Assembly (NCBI RefSeq): GCF_028765165.1
Contig: NZ_JARADB010000004.1
Location: forward strand, 496,001 to 560,000
Length of the DNA stretch: 64,000 nucleotides
Source: Paenibacillus sp. MAHUQ-63
GTDB taxonomy: Bacteria; Bacillota; Bacilli; Paenibacillales; NBRC-103111
Direction: 5' to 3'
Of this stretch, positions 15,890 through 22,771 are shown one piece after another. Below the pieces are notes generated by a model that did not search any database, was not told where the DNA came from, and worked only from the letters and a program-made list of their open reading frames with translations. Position 1 is the first letter of the stretch; each line of letters begins with the position of its first letter. Made by a program: the position numbers and the translations under genes.

Positions 15890-16486
15890 TTATACATTTT
15901 CAAAAATGCGTCCGCTTATAAGGTGTAAAAACATCGCCCATTGCTTTTGAAATTCCGGATCCTCGGCAGAATATCCAGTGATCATTCGCGTAACGTTACT
16001 GTAAAGGAGAGGGTAGATCGTCAAACTGGATATCATCAAGGTGATGAGAGCAGGGTCCAGCTCTTGTGGCACCAAGCCCATCTCCTGTTTAGACTTCATA
16101 TCCTCAACATAAGATTGCAGAACATTCGTTCTTCGTTCCACACCGTTGCTATTCTCAGGTATCGACTCGATAGCTTCCCACGCTGTATATTTTAGAAAAT
16201 CCCTTAAGTGATCCACATTGACTTTGTATCTGAATTCCGCGATCTCAACAGGATTAGACGGAAGAGCAAAATTTCCTTGCGGCAGTGAAGTAAGGAAATC
16301 ATCGATAACTTCATTAATAAGCTGATCTTTGCTTCTAAAGTAATGATAGATTAATTGCTTATTGCACCCAGCCCTTTTGGCAATCGCTTCAATTCTAGCC
16401 CCGCCATAGCCCTTATCATAAAATTCTTCCTTTGCTGCTTGAAGTATCGCTCTCCGCGTGCGTTCAGCATTTCTGATTTCACCCAT
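15890..16486 (-). CDS. TetR/AcrR family transcriptional regulator
   Basis: A 198-residue TetR protein: the helix-turn-helix lies at about residues 10-55 (RTRRAILQAAKEEFYDKGYGGARIEAIAKRAG and NKQLIYHYFRSKDQLI). The C-terminal domain (about 60-198) is all-helical with no recognisable ligand signature beyond the TetR_C class. A GGAGGT site lies upstream of its ATG. It is followed closely by the Crp/Fnr gene. A possible operator (TAGACCAGTCGGTT, 16555-16568) resembles TetR-type sites with a GACCAGTC core, but symmetry is poor. Confidence 0.88.
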   Translation of the reverse strand: MGEIRNAERTRRAILQAAKEEFYDKGYGGARIEAIAKRAGCNKQLIYHYFRSKDQLINEVIDDFLTSLPQGNFALPSNPVEIAEFRYKVNVDHLRDFLKYTAWEAIESIPENSNGVERRTNVLQSYVEDMKSKQEMGLVPQELDPALITLMISSLTIYPLLYSNVTRMITGYSAEDPEFQKQWAMFLHLISGRIFENV

Positions 16487-16670
16487 TAAATTGGACCTCC
16501 AGTGCTTACGTTAGCTATATCGTAGTGAATGTAGGGGGTGAAGTCAATCTTAATTAGACCAGTCGGTTGATATTACTTGACGAATGGTTGATTAGGTCGT
16601 ATAGTAGCGACGTGTCCAACAATTGGCATTCTATTAATGATAGAACAATTACTAAAATTTTTTTTCGGCC

Positions 16671-16697
16671 TGTCGATTCCGAGGTTTTCCGTTCGTT
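16671..16697 (+). promoter_or_regulatory. Candidate ECF42-type promoter
   Basis: TGTCGA (16671-16676) and CGTT (16694-16697) are separated by 17 bases, upstream of the DGPF gene. ECF42 sigma factors studied in Streptomyces recognise a TGTCGA -35 element, and such a sigma gene lies in this operon. Confidence 0.5.
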
Positions 16698-16738
16698 GTG
16701 TAGATGAAGGCAAATCATAGACTAGGAGGAATTTTTCG

Positions 16739-17173
16739 ATGAGATTCATGATGATTGTCCATGCGACTAAAGATTCGGAGGCGGGGGCTATGCCGAATCC
16801 AGAGCTTTTTGACGCCATGGCGAGGTATAACGAGGAGCTGGCGAGGGCCGGCGTGTTAGTCGCAGCGGAAGGACTACACCCAAGTTCGGGTGCGATTCGT
16901 ATCGCTTATCCCGAACCGGGCGGGAAGCCGAAGGTGGTGGACGGCCCTTTCACGGAGGCGAAGGAGCTGATCGCGGGATTCACGCTGATCGAGGTGAAGT
17001 CGAGGGAAGAGGCGATCGAGTGGGCGATGCGGATGCCCGATCCGCATGGCTTCGGGGAAGGTGTCATTGAGCTGCGCCAAGTGTTCGAGGTGTCGGAGCT
17101 GACACAGGACCCTGAAGCGTTAGCCAAAGTAACCGACATGCAAGCACGGGTTAGAAGGAATCCGAAGCAGTGA
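16739..17173 (+). CDS. YciI-like DGPF-domain protein
   Basis: A 144-residue protein with the defining VVDGPFTEAKELIAGF motif in a YCII-type alpha-beta fold; MRFMMIVHATKDSEAG at the N-terminus is also typical. DGPF proteins are the usual companions and targets of ECF42 sigma factors, but their biochemical role is unknown. An AGGAGGAATTTTTCG leader supplies the ribosome site. The gene overlaps the sigma gene by four bases (GTGA), so the two are translationally coupled. Confidence 0.9.
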   Translation: MRFMMIVHATKDSEAGAMPNPELFDAMARYNEELARAGVLVAAEGLHPSSGAIRIAYPEPGGKPKVVDGPFTEAKELIAGFTLIEVKSREEAIEWAMRMPDPHGFGEGVIELRQVFEVSELTQDPEALAKVTDMQARVRRNPKQ

Positions 17174-18426
17174 AGGAATCGGCTGTCCACCGCACCATCG
17201 ATGGAATCTGGCGCATTGAGTCGGCCAAAATCATCGCCAGTCTGGCACGTATGGTTCGTGATGTCGGGCTTGCCGAGGATCTGGCGCAAGATGCGCTTAT
17301 CATTGCGCTTGAACGGTGGCAGGAGATGGGCATACCTGAGAACCCTGAAGCGTGGCTGATGACTACTGCCAAACGGAGGGCTATCGATCACCTGCGCAGG
17401 AATAAGCTGCGCGACCGCAAATATGAGGAGATCGGCCGGGAGATCGACAGGCAGCAGGAACCGGACTGGGAGGAAGCGCTGGACGATCCCGTCGGCGATG
17501 ATCTTCTTCGCCTTATCTTCACGTCATGCCATCCTGTTCTTTCGGCCGAGGCTCGGGTGGCGCTAACGCTCCGGCTGCTCGGGGGATTGACCACCGAAGA
17601 AATCGCAAGCGCCTTCCTCGTTCCGGAACCGACTGTCGCACAGCGGATCGTTCGCGCGAAGCGTACGCTAACGGCCGCGCGCGTCCCATTCGAATTGCCG
17701 CCGAAGAACGAGCTGGCCGCGCGATTGTCTTCTGTGCTCGAAGTCATTTATCTCATGTTCAACGAAGGATACGCGGCGACTTCCGGCGCTAGCTGGATTC
17801 GACCTGTCCTATGCCATGAGGCGCTTCGGCTTGGACGAATTCTGGCGGAGATAGCTCCCGAAGAACCGGAAGTCCATGGACTCGTCGCATTGATGGAAAT
17901 TCAGTCGTCTAGATTCCGGGCGCGGGTCAGTCCGAGCGGGGAACCGATTCTACTGATGGACCAGAACCGGGCGTTATGGGATCACCTGCTTATCCGCCGG
18001 GGACTGACTGCCATAACGCGGGCAGAACGTCTTGGCCAAGTCTTCGGTCCTTATCTGATCCAAGCTTCAATCGCAGCGTGTCACGCCAGTGCCCGTACGG
18101 CTTCGGAGACGGATTGGGTCCGCATTTCGGCGCTTTATGACGCGCTCTCCCAAGTCGCACCGTCGCCCGTAGTCGAACTGAATCGCGCCGTTGCGCTGTC
18201 AATGGCGTTCGGGCCGGAAGTAGGCCTGGAAGTTGTTGATTCATTGATCCAAGAACCGTCCATGAAAAACTATCATCTTTTGCCCAGCGTACGAGGGGAC
18301 TTCCTCATGAAGCTGGGCCGCAGACAGGAAGCATCTATCGAATTCAAACGTGCTGCAAACCTTACGCGAAATGATAAAGAACGAGAGTTGCTCTTAAAGC
18401 GCGCTTCGGATTGCGCCATGGAATAA
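17170..18426 (+). CDS. ECF sigma factor, ECF42 type with C-terminal extension
   Basis: The first 180 residues are a sigma-70 region 2 and 4 pair: DVGLAEDLAQDALIIALERWQ, NPEAWLMTTAKRRAIDHLRR, then LTLRLLGGLTTEEIASAFLVPEPTVAQRIVRAKRTL. The remaining 240 residues form the helical, TPR-like extension (LNRAVALSMAFGPEVGLEVVD) characteristic of group ECF42. These sigma factors have no anti-sigma; the extension is thought to control activity. GTG 17170 overlaps the DGPF stop. The operon likely continues into the DUF1801 gene. Confidence 0.9.
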   Translation: MKESAVHRTIDGIWRIESAKIIASLARMVRDVGLAEDLAQDALIIALERWQEMGIPENPEAWLMTTAKRRAIDHLRRNKLRDRKYEEIGREIDRQQEPDWEEALDDPVGDDLLRLIFTSCHPVLSAEARVALTLRLLGGLTTEEIASAFLVPEPTVAQRIVRAKRTLTAARVPFELPPKNELAARLSSVLEVIYLMFNEGYAATSGASWIRPVLCHEALRLGRILAEIAPEEPEVHGLVALMEIQSSRFRARVSPSGEPILLMDQNRALWDHLLIRRGLTAITRAERLGQVFGPYLIQASIAACHASARTASETDWVRISALYDALSQVAPSPVVELNRAVALSMAFGPEVGLEVVDSLIQEPSMKNYHLLPSVRGDFLMKLGRRQEASIEFKRAANLTRNDKERELLLKRASDCAME

Positions 18427-18450
18427 GGCCATTATGAGAGGAGAAGTCAC

Positions 18451-18792
18451 TTGAGCCAAGAAGTTACCGAATTTATTGAGAAAGTCAAAGAGCCGTGGCA
18501 GGGCCAGCTGTGCCAGGATTTGCGCCAAGTCGTTCATAACGCGATTCCCGATGTTCAGGAGCGCATCCAATACAACAAGCCTCATTTTCTTAAGAATAAG
18601 AAATATGCTGCGGTAATTTCAAAATCGAAGGACGCTGTTAGCTTCACGATTTTCAACGCGACTGGACTAGAGCTGCCCGAAGGGTTGTTCGACGGCCCAC
18701 CGGAACGGAAAACGATCAAGTTTCGCAACGGCCAAGAGATGGATAGCGGCATGCTGGCCGATTTGTTGAAACAAGCCTCCAGTACGCTGTAA
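18451..18792 (+). CDS. DUF1801 domain protein (YdhG-like)
   Basis: A 113-residue protein: VTEFIEKVKEPWQGQLCQDLRQVVHNAIPDVQERI and YNKPHFLKNKKYAAVI fit the DUF1801/YdhG fold, a small alpha-beta protein related to frataxin-like folds and of unknown function. TTG 18451 is preceded by AGAGGAGA at proper spacing. It lies 24 bases behind the sigma factor gene and in front of a terminator, so it is probably the last gene of the ECF42 operon. Confidence 0.82.
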   Translation: MSQEVTEFIEKVKEPWQGQLCQDLRQVVHNAIPDVQERIQYNKPHFLKNKKYAAVISKSKDAVSFTIFNATGLELPEGLFDGPPERKTIKFRNGQEMDSGMLADLLKQASSTL

Positions 18793-18795
18793 CAC

Positions 18796-18828
18796 GAACG
18801 CCGCCCGTAGAGGGCGGTTCCTTTTTTG
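18796..18828 (+). terminator. Terminator of the ECF42 operon
   Basis: GAAC-GCCGCCC pairs with GGGCGG-TTC around GTAGA, followed by CCTTTTTT. Confidence 0.8.
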
Positions 18829-18907
18829 ACTGATCGAATGGTGGCTTTATTACGAACGTAAGTTCTGATATAATAAAGTGGAAATTGGGAAATGAAAGGA
18901 AGCTGTC

Positions 18908-19378
18908 ATGAATTCAGTAGAAGCAATAGTTCACAATTTGAATGAGGTTCGGCGCAGAAGCATCCTGGTTTGGGAGAGTATCCCTGACGAATATATGGAC
19001 TGGAGACCGGATTCGGAGGCTATGAGCATGAAAGAGATGATCCGCCATGTACTGGATAGCGAACATTACTATCATCTGGCCTTGTTGAATAAAGGGAGTC
19101 TAGAGAGCTATGAATCCCCCTACGAGACGCGTGTTTTTACAACACTTCAAGAAGAACTCAACTTTTCTGAGCCTTATCGGAACGCCTTTATCCATACAAT
19201 TAAAGCTTATGATCAAGAGGATTTAACCAACATTCAGATTGATCGAAGCGACGTCGGATATGTTCGGGCATTAGGCGATATGCTGATGAGAATTGCCTAC
19301 CATGAAGCTGTCCATGCAGGGCAGCTATTAGATTATATGAGAACTGCCGGATTAAAGCGGCCTAAGATTTGGGATTAA
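18908..19378 (+). CDS. DinB family protein
   Basis: A 156-residue four-helix protein of the DinB/YfiT superfamily. MIRHVLDSEHYYHLAL near residue 45 and IAYHEAVHAGQLLDYMR near 130 give the three-histidine metal site. Members include thiol-dependent transferases (for example bacillithiol S-transferases) but most have no known substrate. A GAAAGGAAG site precedes ATG 18908. It is monocistronic with a terminator behind it. Confidence 0.88.
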   Translation: MNSVEAIVHNLNEVRRRSILVWESIPDEYMDWRPDSEAMSMKEMIRHVLDSEHYYHLALLNKGSLESYESPYETRVFTTLQEELNFSEPYRNAFIHTIKAYDQEDLTNIQIDRSDVGYVRALGDMLMRIAYHEAVHAGQLLDYMRTAGLKRPKIWD

Positions 19379-19423
19379 AGGTAAGGGGAGCAGGAGAATC
19401 ACACGAAAGGAATGAAGTTCCAA

Positions 19424-19466
19424 ACCAAGGAGCAGATTGCCGCGGCCGGCAGCTGTTCTTTTTTGT
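19424..19466 (+). terminator. Terminator after the DinB gene
   Basis: An imperfect GGAGCAG...TTGCCG / CCGGCA..GCTGTTC stem is followed by TTTTTT. Confidence 0.6.
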
Positions 19467-19468
19467 GT

Positions 19469-19497
19469 TTGACAGAAAATAAATCGTGTTACATAAT
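19469..19497 (+). promoter_or_regulatory. Sigma-A promoter of the SDR-TetR unit
   Basis: TTGACA (19469-19474), 17 bases, CATAAT (19492-19497): close to consensus. Operators follow at 19499 and 19536. Confidence 0.75.
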
Positions 19498-19498
19498 A

Positions 19499-19510
19499 GA
19501 ATGAACATTC
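19499..19510 (+). promoter_or_regulatory. TetR-type operator O1
   Basis: GAATGAACATTC starts two bases after the -10 box and covers the likely transcript start. Confidence 0.6.
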
Positions 19511-19535
19511 GATCTATATCCATGCGCGCAGAATA

Positions 19536-19547
19536 GAATGAACGTTC
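19536..19547 (+). promoter_or_regulatory. TetR-type operator O2
   Basis: GAATGAACGTTC contains the perfect palindrome TGAACGTTCA and lies 37 bases after O1, ahead of the ribosome site. Confidence 0.6.
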
Positions 19548-19573
19548 AATTTAAAATTTGGAGGTTTTTACAC

Positions 19574-20395
19574 ATGAATAAAACCGTTTTTATTACAGGA
19601 ACCAGTTCAGGTCTGGGAAAACTTACAGCTATCCGGTTTGCAGAGATGGGCTGGAATGTAGCTGCAACCATGCGTACACCGGACAAAGAAACGGAGCTTA
19701 CCCGTTACGGGAATATCAAAATTTTCAAACTCGACGTCACCAATGTGCAGGAGGTTCAAACGGCGGCAGAACAAGCCATAGCCGCATTCGGTAAAATCGA
19801 TGTCGTCATCAATAATGCCGGTATGGGGACTTACGGGGCATTGGAATTAGCGGAAGAGGAAGCAATCGACTGGCAATTCGCTGTTAATACGCGAGGACCG
19901 ATCAATGTGATCCGCAAATTTATCTCACATTTCAGAGCGAATGGCGGAGGCATGTTCATCAATATCAGCTCGTTCATGGGAATCACGACAGCGGTGCCGC
20001 TCGGATCCCTCTATAATATGTCTAAATTTGCTTTGGAAGGACTGACGGAAGGCCTTTATTACGAGCTGAAGCCGCTCCATATCGAGCTTCGATTAATCGA
20101 GCAGGGAGGTTCCACAGGAAATAATTTCAAGAGCAATATCACTTGGAACCAAGATGAAAACATTCGGGATTACGACGCTCTAATGACGAAAGTGCAGCAT
20201 GTAATGAATCATGCGGAATCCAACTCTTCCTTGGATGATCCGCAGATGATCGTAGATGCCATCATCGGTTTGGCGACAGGGAAGAGTAATAAATTTCGCA
20301 CGATCATCGGAACAGCAGGCAATGATCTCATGGCGCTTAGACATGCTGTGCCCATTGAAGAATATTTGGAGACGATCGCTAGAAATTATATGTAA
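19574..20395 (+). CDS. SDR family oxidoreductase
   Basis: A 273-residue SDR with TGTSSGLG at residues 8-15, NNAG near 80, serines in INISSFMG and the catalytic YNMSK. A longer classical type (HSD-like), often NADP-dependent; the residues after strand 2 (MRTPDKE) agree with NADP. I start at ATG 19574, 8-9 bases after GGAGGT; an in-frame ATG at 19538 lies inside operator O2. The TetR gene at 20519 follows with its own promoter. The matching operators at both genes indicate control by that TetR. Substrate unknown. Confidence 0.88.
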   Translation: MNKTVFITGTSSGLGKLTAIRFAEMGWNVAATMRTPDKETELTRYGNIKIFKLDVTNVQEVQTAAEQAIAAFGKIDVVINNAGMGTYGALELAEEEAIDWQFAVNTRGPINVIRKFISHFRANGGGMFINISSFMGITTAVPLGSLYNMSKFALEGLTEGLYYELKPLHIELRLIEQGGSTGNNFKSNITWNQDENIRDYDALMTKVQHVMNHAESNSSLDDPQMIVDAIIGLATGKSNKFRTIIGTAGNDLMALRHAVPIEEYLETIARNYM

Positions 20396-20443
20396 GCGCC
20401 TATTTAAAACGATTTGTCCTAGCGCCAGGCGGATCTGCCAAAC

Positions 20444-20472
20444 TTGACTACGGATTGGATGAGGTGTATGTT
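20444..20472 (+). promoter_or_regulatory. Sigma-A promoter of the TetR gene
   Basis: TTGACT (20444-20449), 17 bases, TATGTT (20467-20472), just before the operator at 20479. Confidence 0.6.
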
Positions 20473-20478
20473 AGTTTA

Positions 20479-20490
20479 GAATGATCATTC
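20479..20490 (+). promoter_or_regulatory. TetR autoregulatory operator
   Basis: GAATGATCATTC, perfect palindrome, six bases after the -10 box. The surrounding 16 bases are identical to the site at 4995-5010. Confidence 0.65.
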
Positions 20491-20518
20491 GATCCAATGG
20501 TGGGAGCGGGATAACTCC

Positions 20519-21112
20519 ATGTTTGAGAAGAACTATAACAAGGTGCAGCAGGCTGTCCTTGAAACCACACTGAACATCATCATCCGTAAGGAATTACAGG
20601 CTACCTCCATGGCGCTTATCGCTAAGGAGTCAGGTGTGTCGACGGGGAATATTTATCATTATTTCAAAAGTAAAGAAGATATCGTAAACGAATTGTATAA
20701 AGCTATTGTTACATTTAACGGAGAATATGTGCGAGAAGGCTTGCAGAAGGGCACTACGATTCGTGACAGGTTTGAACACGGTTGGCATAAGGTTATCGAA
20801 CTGGGAAAACAATATCCTCAAGGCTTTCAGTTTATTGAGCAGTATTCGTTCTCGCCTTACATTTATGAAGAGGTCAAGCAGGAAGTCTACACCGGCGGAT
20901 GGTGCGGGCCCATGAACGAGTTATATGAGGAAGCCATTCAGGAGAAGCTGTTTATCCCGATGAATCCGAAAATGATGGTGCAGATGCATTACGGCACATT
21001 TGTTTACATGCTGAAGGCCCATCTGCACGGAGTTTTCGAATTAAGCAGTGAGAACATCAACGGTGCAATCCGTTCGTGTTGGCATGCAGTAACTTATAGA
21101 GATGAAACATAG
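20519..21112 (+). CDS. TetR/AcrR family regulator of the GAATGA-CATTC sites
   Basis: A 197-residue TetR protein with the DNA-binding domain at residues 8-55 (QQAVLETTLNIIIRKE; ESGVSTGNIYHYFKSKEDIV) and a helical effector domain with two nearby aromatic stretches (FQFIEQYSFSPYIYEE). ATG 20519 follows GGGAGCGGGA. The operator 30 bases upstream, also present twice in front of the SDR gene and once in front of the hydrolase at 5041, suggests this protein controls all three. Effector unknown. Confidence 0.88.
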   Translation: MFEKNYNKVQQAVLETTLNIIIRKELQATSMALIAKESGVSTGNIYHYFKSKEDIVNELYKAIVTFNGEYVREGLQKGTTIRDRFEHGWHKVIELGKQYPQGFQFIEQYSFSPYIYEEVKQEVYTGGWCGPMNELYEEAIQEKLFIPMNPKMMVQMHYGTFVYMLKAHLHGVFELSSENINGAIRSCWHAVTYRDET

Positions 21113-21121
21113 ATACATGTT

Positions 21122-21173
21122 CAGAAGCCGCAGTCAAAGGATGTTCGCTAACAACCTTTGACTGCGGCTTCTG
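21122..21173. terminator. Perfect 19-bp hairpin, likely terminator
   Basis: CAGAAGCCGCAGTCAAAGG is fully complementary to 21155-21173 across a 14-base loop. The following T tract is weak, so it may act as a processing or attenuation structure as well. Confidence 0.6.
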
Positions 21174-21283
21174 TTTGTATATGATGGAAGACATAGCAAG
21201 GAAGAATATAAGCGCAACATTACAAAATTTGCCTCGTGTTATAACTATCTTGTAAGTCATACAAAACAAAAGGAGATAAATCA

Positions 21284-22048
21284 ATGACTAGATTAATGGG
21301 GAAAGTTGCTTTGGTCACAGGCGCAAGCCGGGGAATCGGACGTTCCATCGCACTGCGTTTAGCGCAAGAGGGAGCATTAGTTGCCGTTCATTATGGTACG
21401 AACAAGCAAGCTGCAGAGGAAGTCGTACAAGATATTGAGCAAAATGGAGGAAGAGCATTCACGATTGGTACGAAACTGGGTTCTTCAGAAAGTATTCAGA
21501 CACTCTATCATTTATTAGATGAGTTGTTGATCGAGCGTACAGGTGACAATCACTTCGATATCTTAGTGAACAACGCAGGGATTGCTCTCGTATCCCCAAT
21601 TGAAGATACGACGGTGGAGGCATTCGAAGAAATCATGGACATGAATGTGAAAATGCCATTTTTCCTGATTCAACAAGCATTACCACGTTTAAGAGACGAA
21701 GGCCGAATCATTAATATGTCGTCTGCTATAACAAGAATTTCACTGCCTGCGATTCCGGCATACAGTATGACTAAGGGGGCAATAAATACACTAACGCTTG
21801 CACTATCCAAACAGCTCGGCCCACGTGGAATTACGATCAATGCCATCCAACCCGGATTCGTAGCCACGGATATGAATGCGGGCATGCTGCAAGATCCTGC
21901 TTCCAACAAATTCGGAGCCGACTTCTCTATCTTTGGAAGATGGGGGCAGCCGGAGGATGTCGCGGATATTGCTGCTTTCCTAGCCTCTCCCGACAGCCGC
22001 TGGATAACCGGGCAATGTCTCGATGCTAGCGGGGGCTCTCATTTGTAA
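21284..22048 (+). CDS. SDR family oxidoreductase (FabG-like)
   Basis: A 254-residue classical SDR: TGASRGIG at residues 13-20, NNAG near 92, SSAI, the catalytic YSMTK and a C-terminal WITGQCLDASGG. HYGTNKQAAEEV after strand 2 suggests NADP. AAGGAG lies 7 bases before ATG 21284. It stands alone between the TetR hairpin and the next TetR unit, and resembles stand-alone FabG-type enzymes such as YvrD/YkvO relatives rather than the fatty acid synthase gene. Substrate unknown. Confidence 0.88.
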   Translation: MTRLMGKVALVTGASRGIGRSIALRLAQEGALVAVHYGTNKQAAEEVVQDIEQNGGRAFTIGTKLGSSESIQTLYHLLDELLIERTGDNHFDILVNNAGIALVSPIEDTTVEAFEEIMDMNVKMPFFLIQQALPRLRDEGRIINMSSAITRISLPAIPAYSMTKGAINTLTLALSKQLGPRGITINAIQPGFVATDMNAGMLQDPASNKFGADFSIFGRWGQPEDVADIAAFLASPDSRWITGQCLDASGGSHL

Positions 22049-22099
22049 TCGGAATCGAACAATCCCTTCATTTTGCCGGCCGGTAATGAGCTTACACTC

Positions 22100-22128
22100 T
22101 TGCGATCGGGAAGGCGGATGTGTACAAT
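22100..22128 (+). promoter_or_regulatory. Sigma-A promoter of the TetR-phosphotransferase operon
   Basis: TTGCGA (22100-22105), 17 bases, TACAAT (22123-22128). Confidence 0.65.
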
Positions 22129-22138
22129 GGAAACTATA

Positions 22139-22155
22139 GAAACCAAACTGGTTTC
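22139..22155 (+). promoter_or_regulatory. TetR operator of the phosphotransferase operon
   Basis: GAAACCA-AAC-TGGTTTC has perfect 7-bp arms and lies ten bases after the -10 box. Confidence 0.7.
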
Positions 22156-22181
22156 CGGAGTGGATAGGAGGGATTGTGCGG

Positions 22182-22769
22182 ATGGATGAATCGGTCCGGT
22201 CGCGCATCGTTCAAGAGGCGGCCGATCTATTTAATGCCCAAGGTTATCGCGGCGTGACGCTGAGCGAATTGGCGTCCCGCCTCGGGATGAGCAAGAAGAC
22301 GCTGTATCTGTACTTTAGCGGGAAAGAGGAGATTGCCGAAGCGGTGCTAGAAACGGTCTTGAAAGCGGTTGCGATTCATGTCAAGGAGCATATGGAGACG
22401 ACAGGTCATCCGCTGGACGTATTTGAGCGCGTGTTTATGGGCATCAAGGGGGAGCTTATCAAGCTGCATCCGCTGTTTTTGAACGATATCCAAAAATATA
22501 TTCCGAGCTTATGGGAGAAGCTGGAAGCTTTCCGCAGTGCTCAGCTCACGTTCATCGAACGGCTGCTTCAGCGGGCGATGCAGGAGGGACATATCCGGAA
22601 CGTTAATCCCAAGCTAGTGACAGCCATCATGCTGGAAAGCATCCATCGGATGGCGCGTCCAGATGTGGCCGCCAAGTATGGGGTTACGATGGTCGAGATG
22701 GGCGAAACGTTGTTTGGTTTATTTATGTACGGTCTTCGCACGGATGAATCCAATAAGAGGAGCGAATAA
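22182..22769 (+). CDS. TetR/AcrR family regulator
   Basis: A 195-residue TetR protein with its DNA-binding domain at residues 5-55 (SRIVQEAADLFNAQGYRGVTLSELASRLG; SKKTLYLYFSGKEEIAE). I start at ATG 22182, nine bases after AGGAGG; GTG 22176 is only three bases away from it. The gene ends two bases before the phosphotransferase gene, so the two form an operon behind an operator-bearing promoter. The simplest reading is that it represses its own operon until a small molecule, possibly the substrate or product of the enzyme, binds. Confidence 0.88.
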   Translation: MDESVRSRIVQEAADLFNAQGYRGVTLSELASRLGMSKKTLYLYFSGKEEIAEAVLETVLKAVAIHVKEHMETTGHPLDVFERVFMGIKGELIKLHPLFLNDIQKYIPSLWEKLEAFRSAQLTFIERLLQRAMQEGHIRNVNPKLVTAIMLESIHRMARPDVAAKYGVTMVEMGETLFGLFMYGLRTDESNKRSE

Positions 22770-22771
22770 CC

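Noticed and set aside
16555-16568. Operator of the TetR at 15890 (TAGACCAGTCGGTT)
   Set aside because: It recalls GACCAGTC-type TetR sites, but only the outer three pairs of the core are symmetric, so I do not list it as a site.
22100-22181. Rifamycin-associated regulatory palindrome ahead of the Rph-like gene
   Set aside because: The known GGGGCTTGC-type palindrome is not found; the palindrome present (GAAACCA-AAC-TGGTTTC) is of TetR type.
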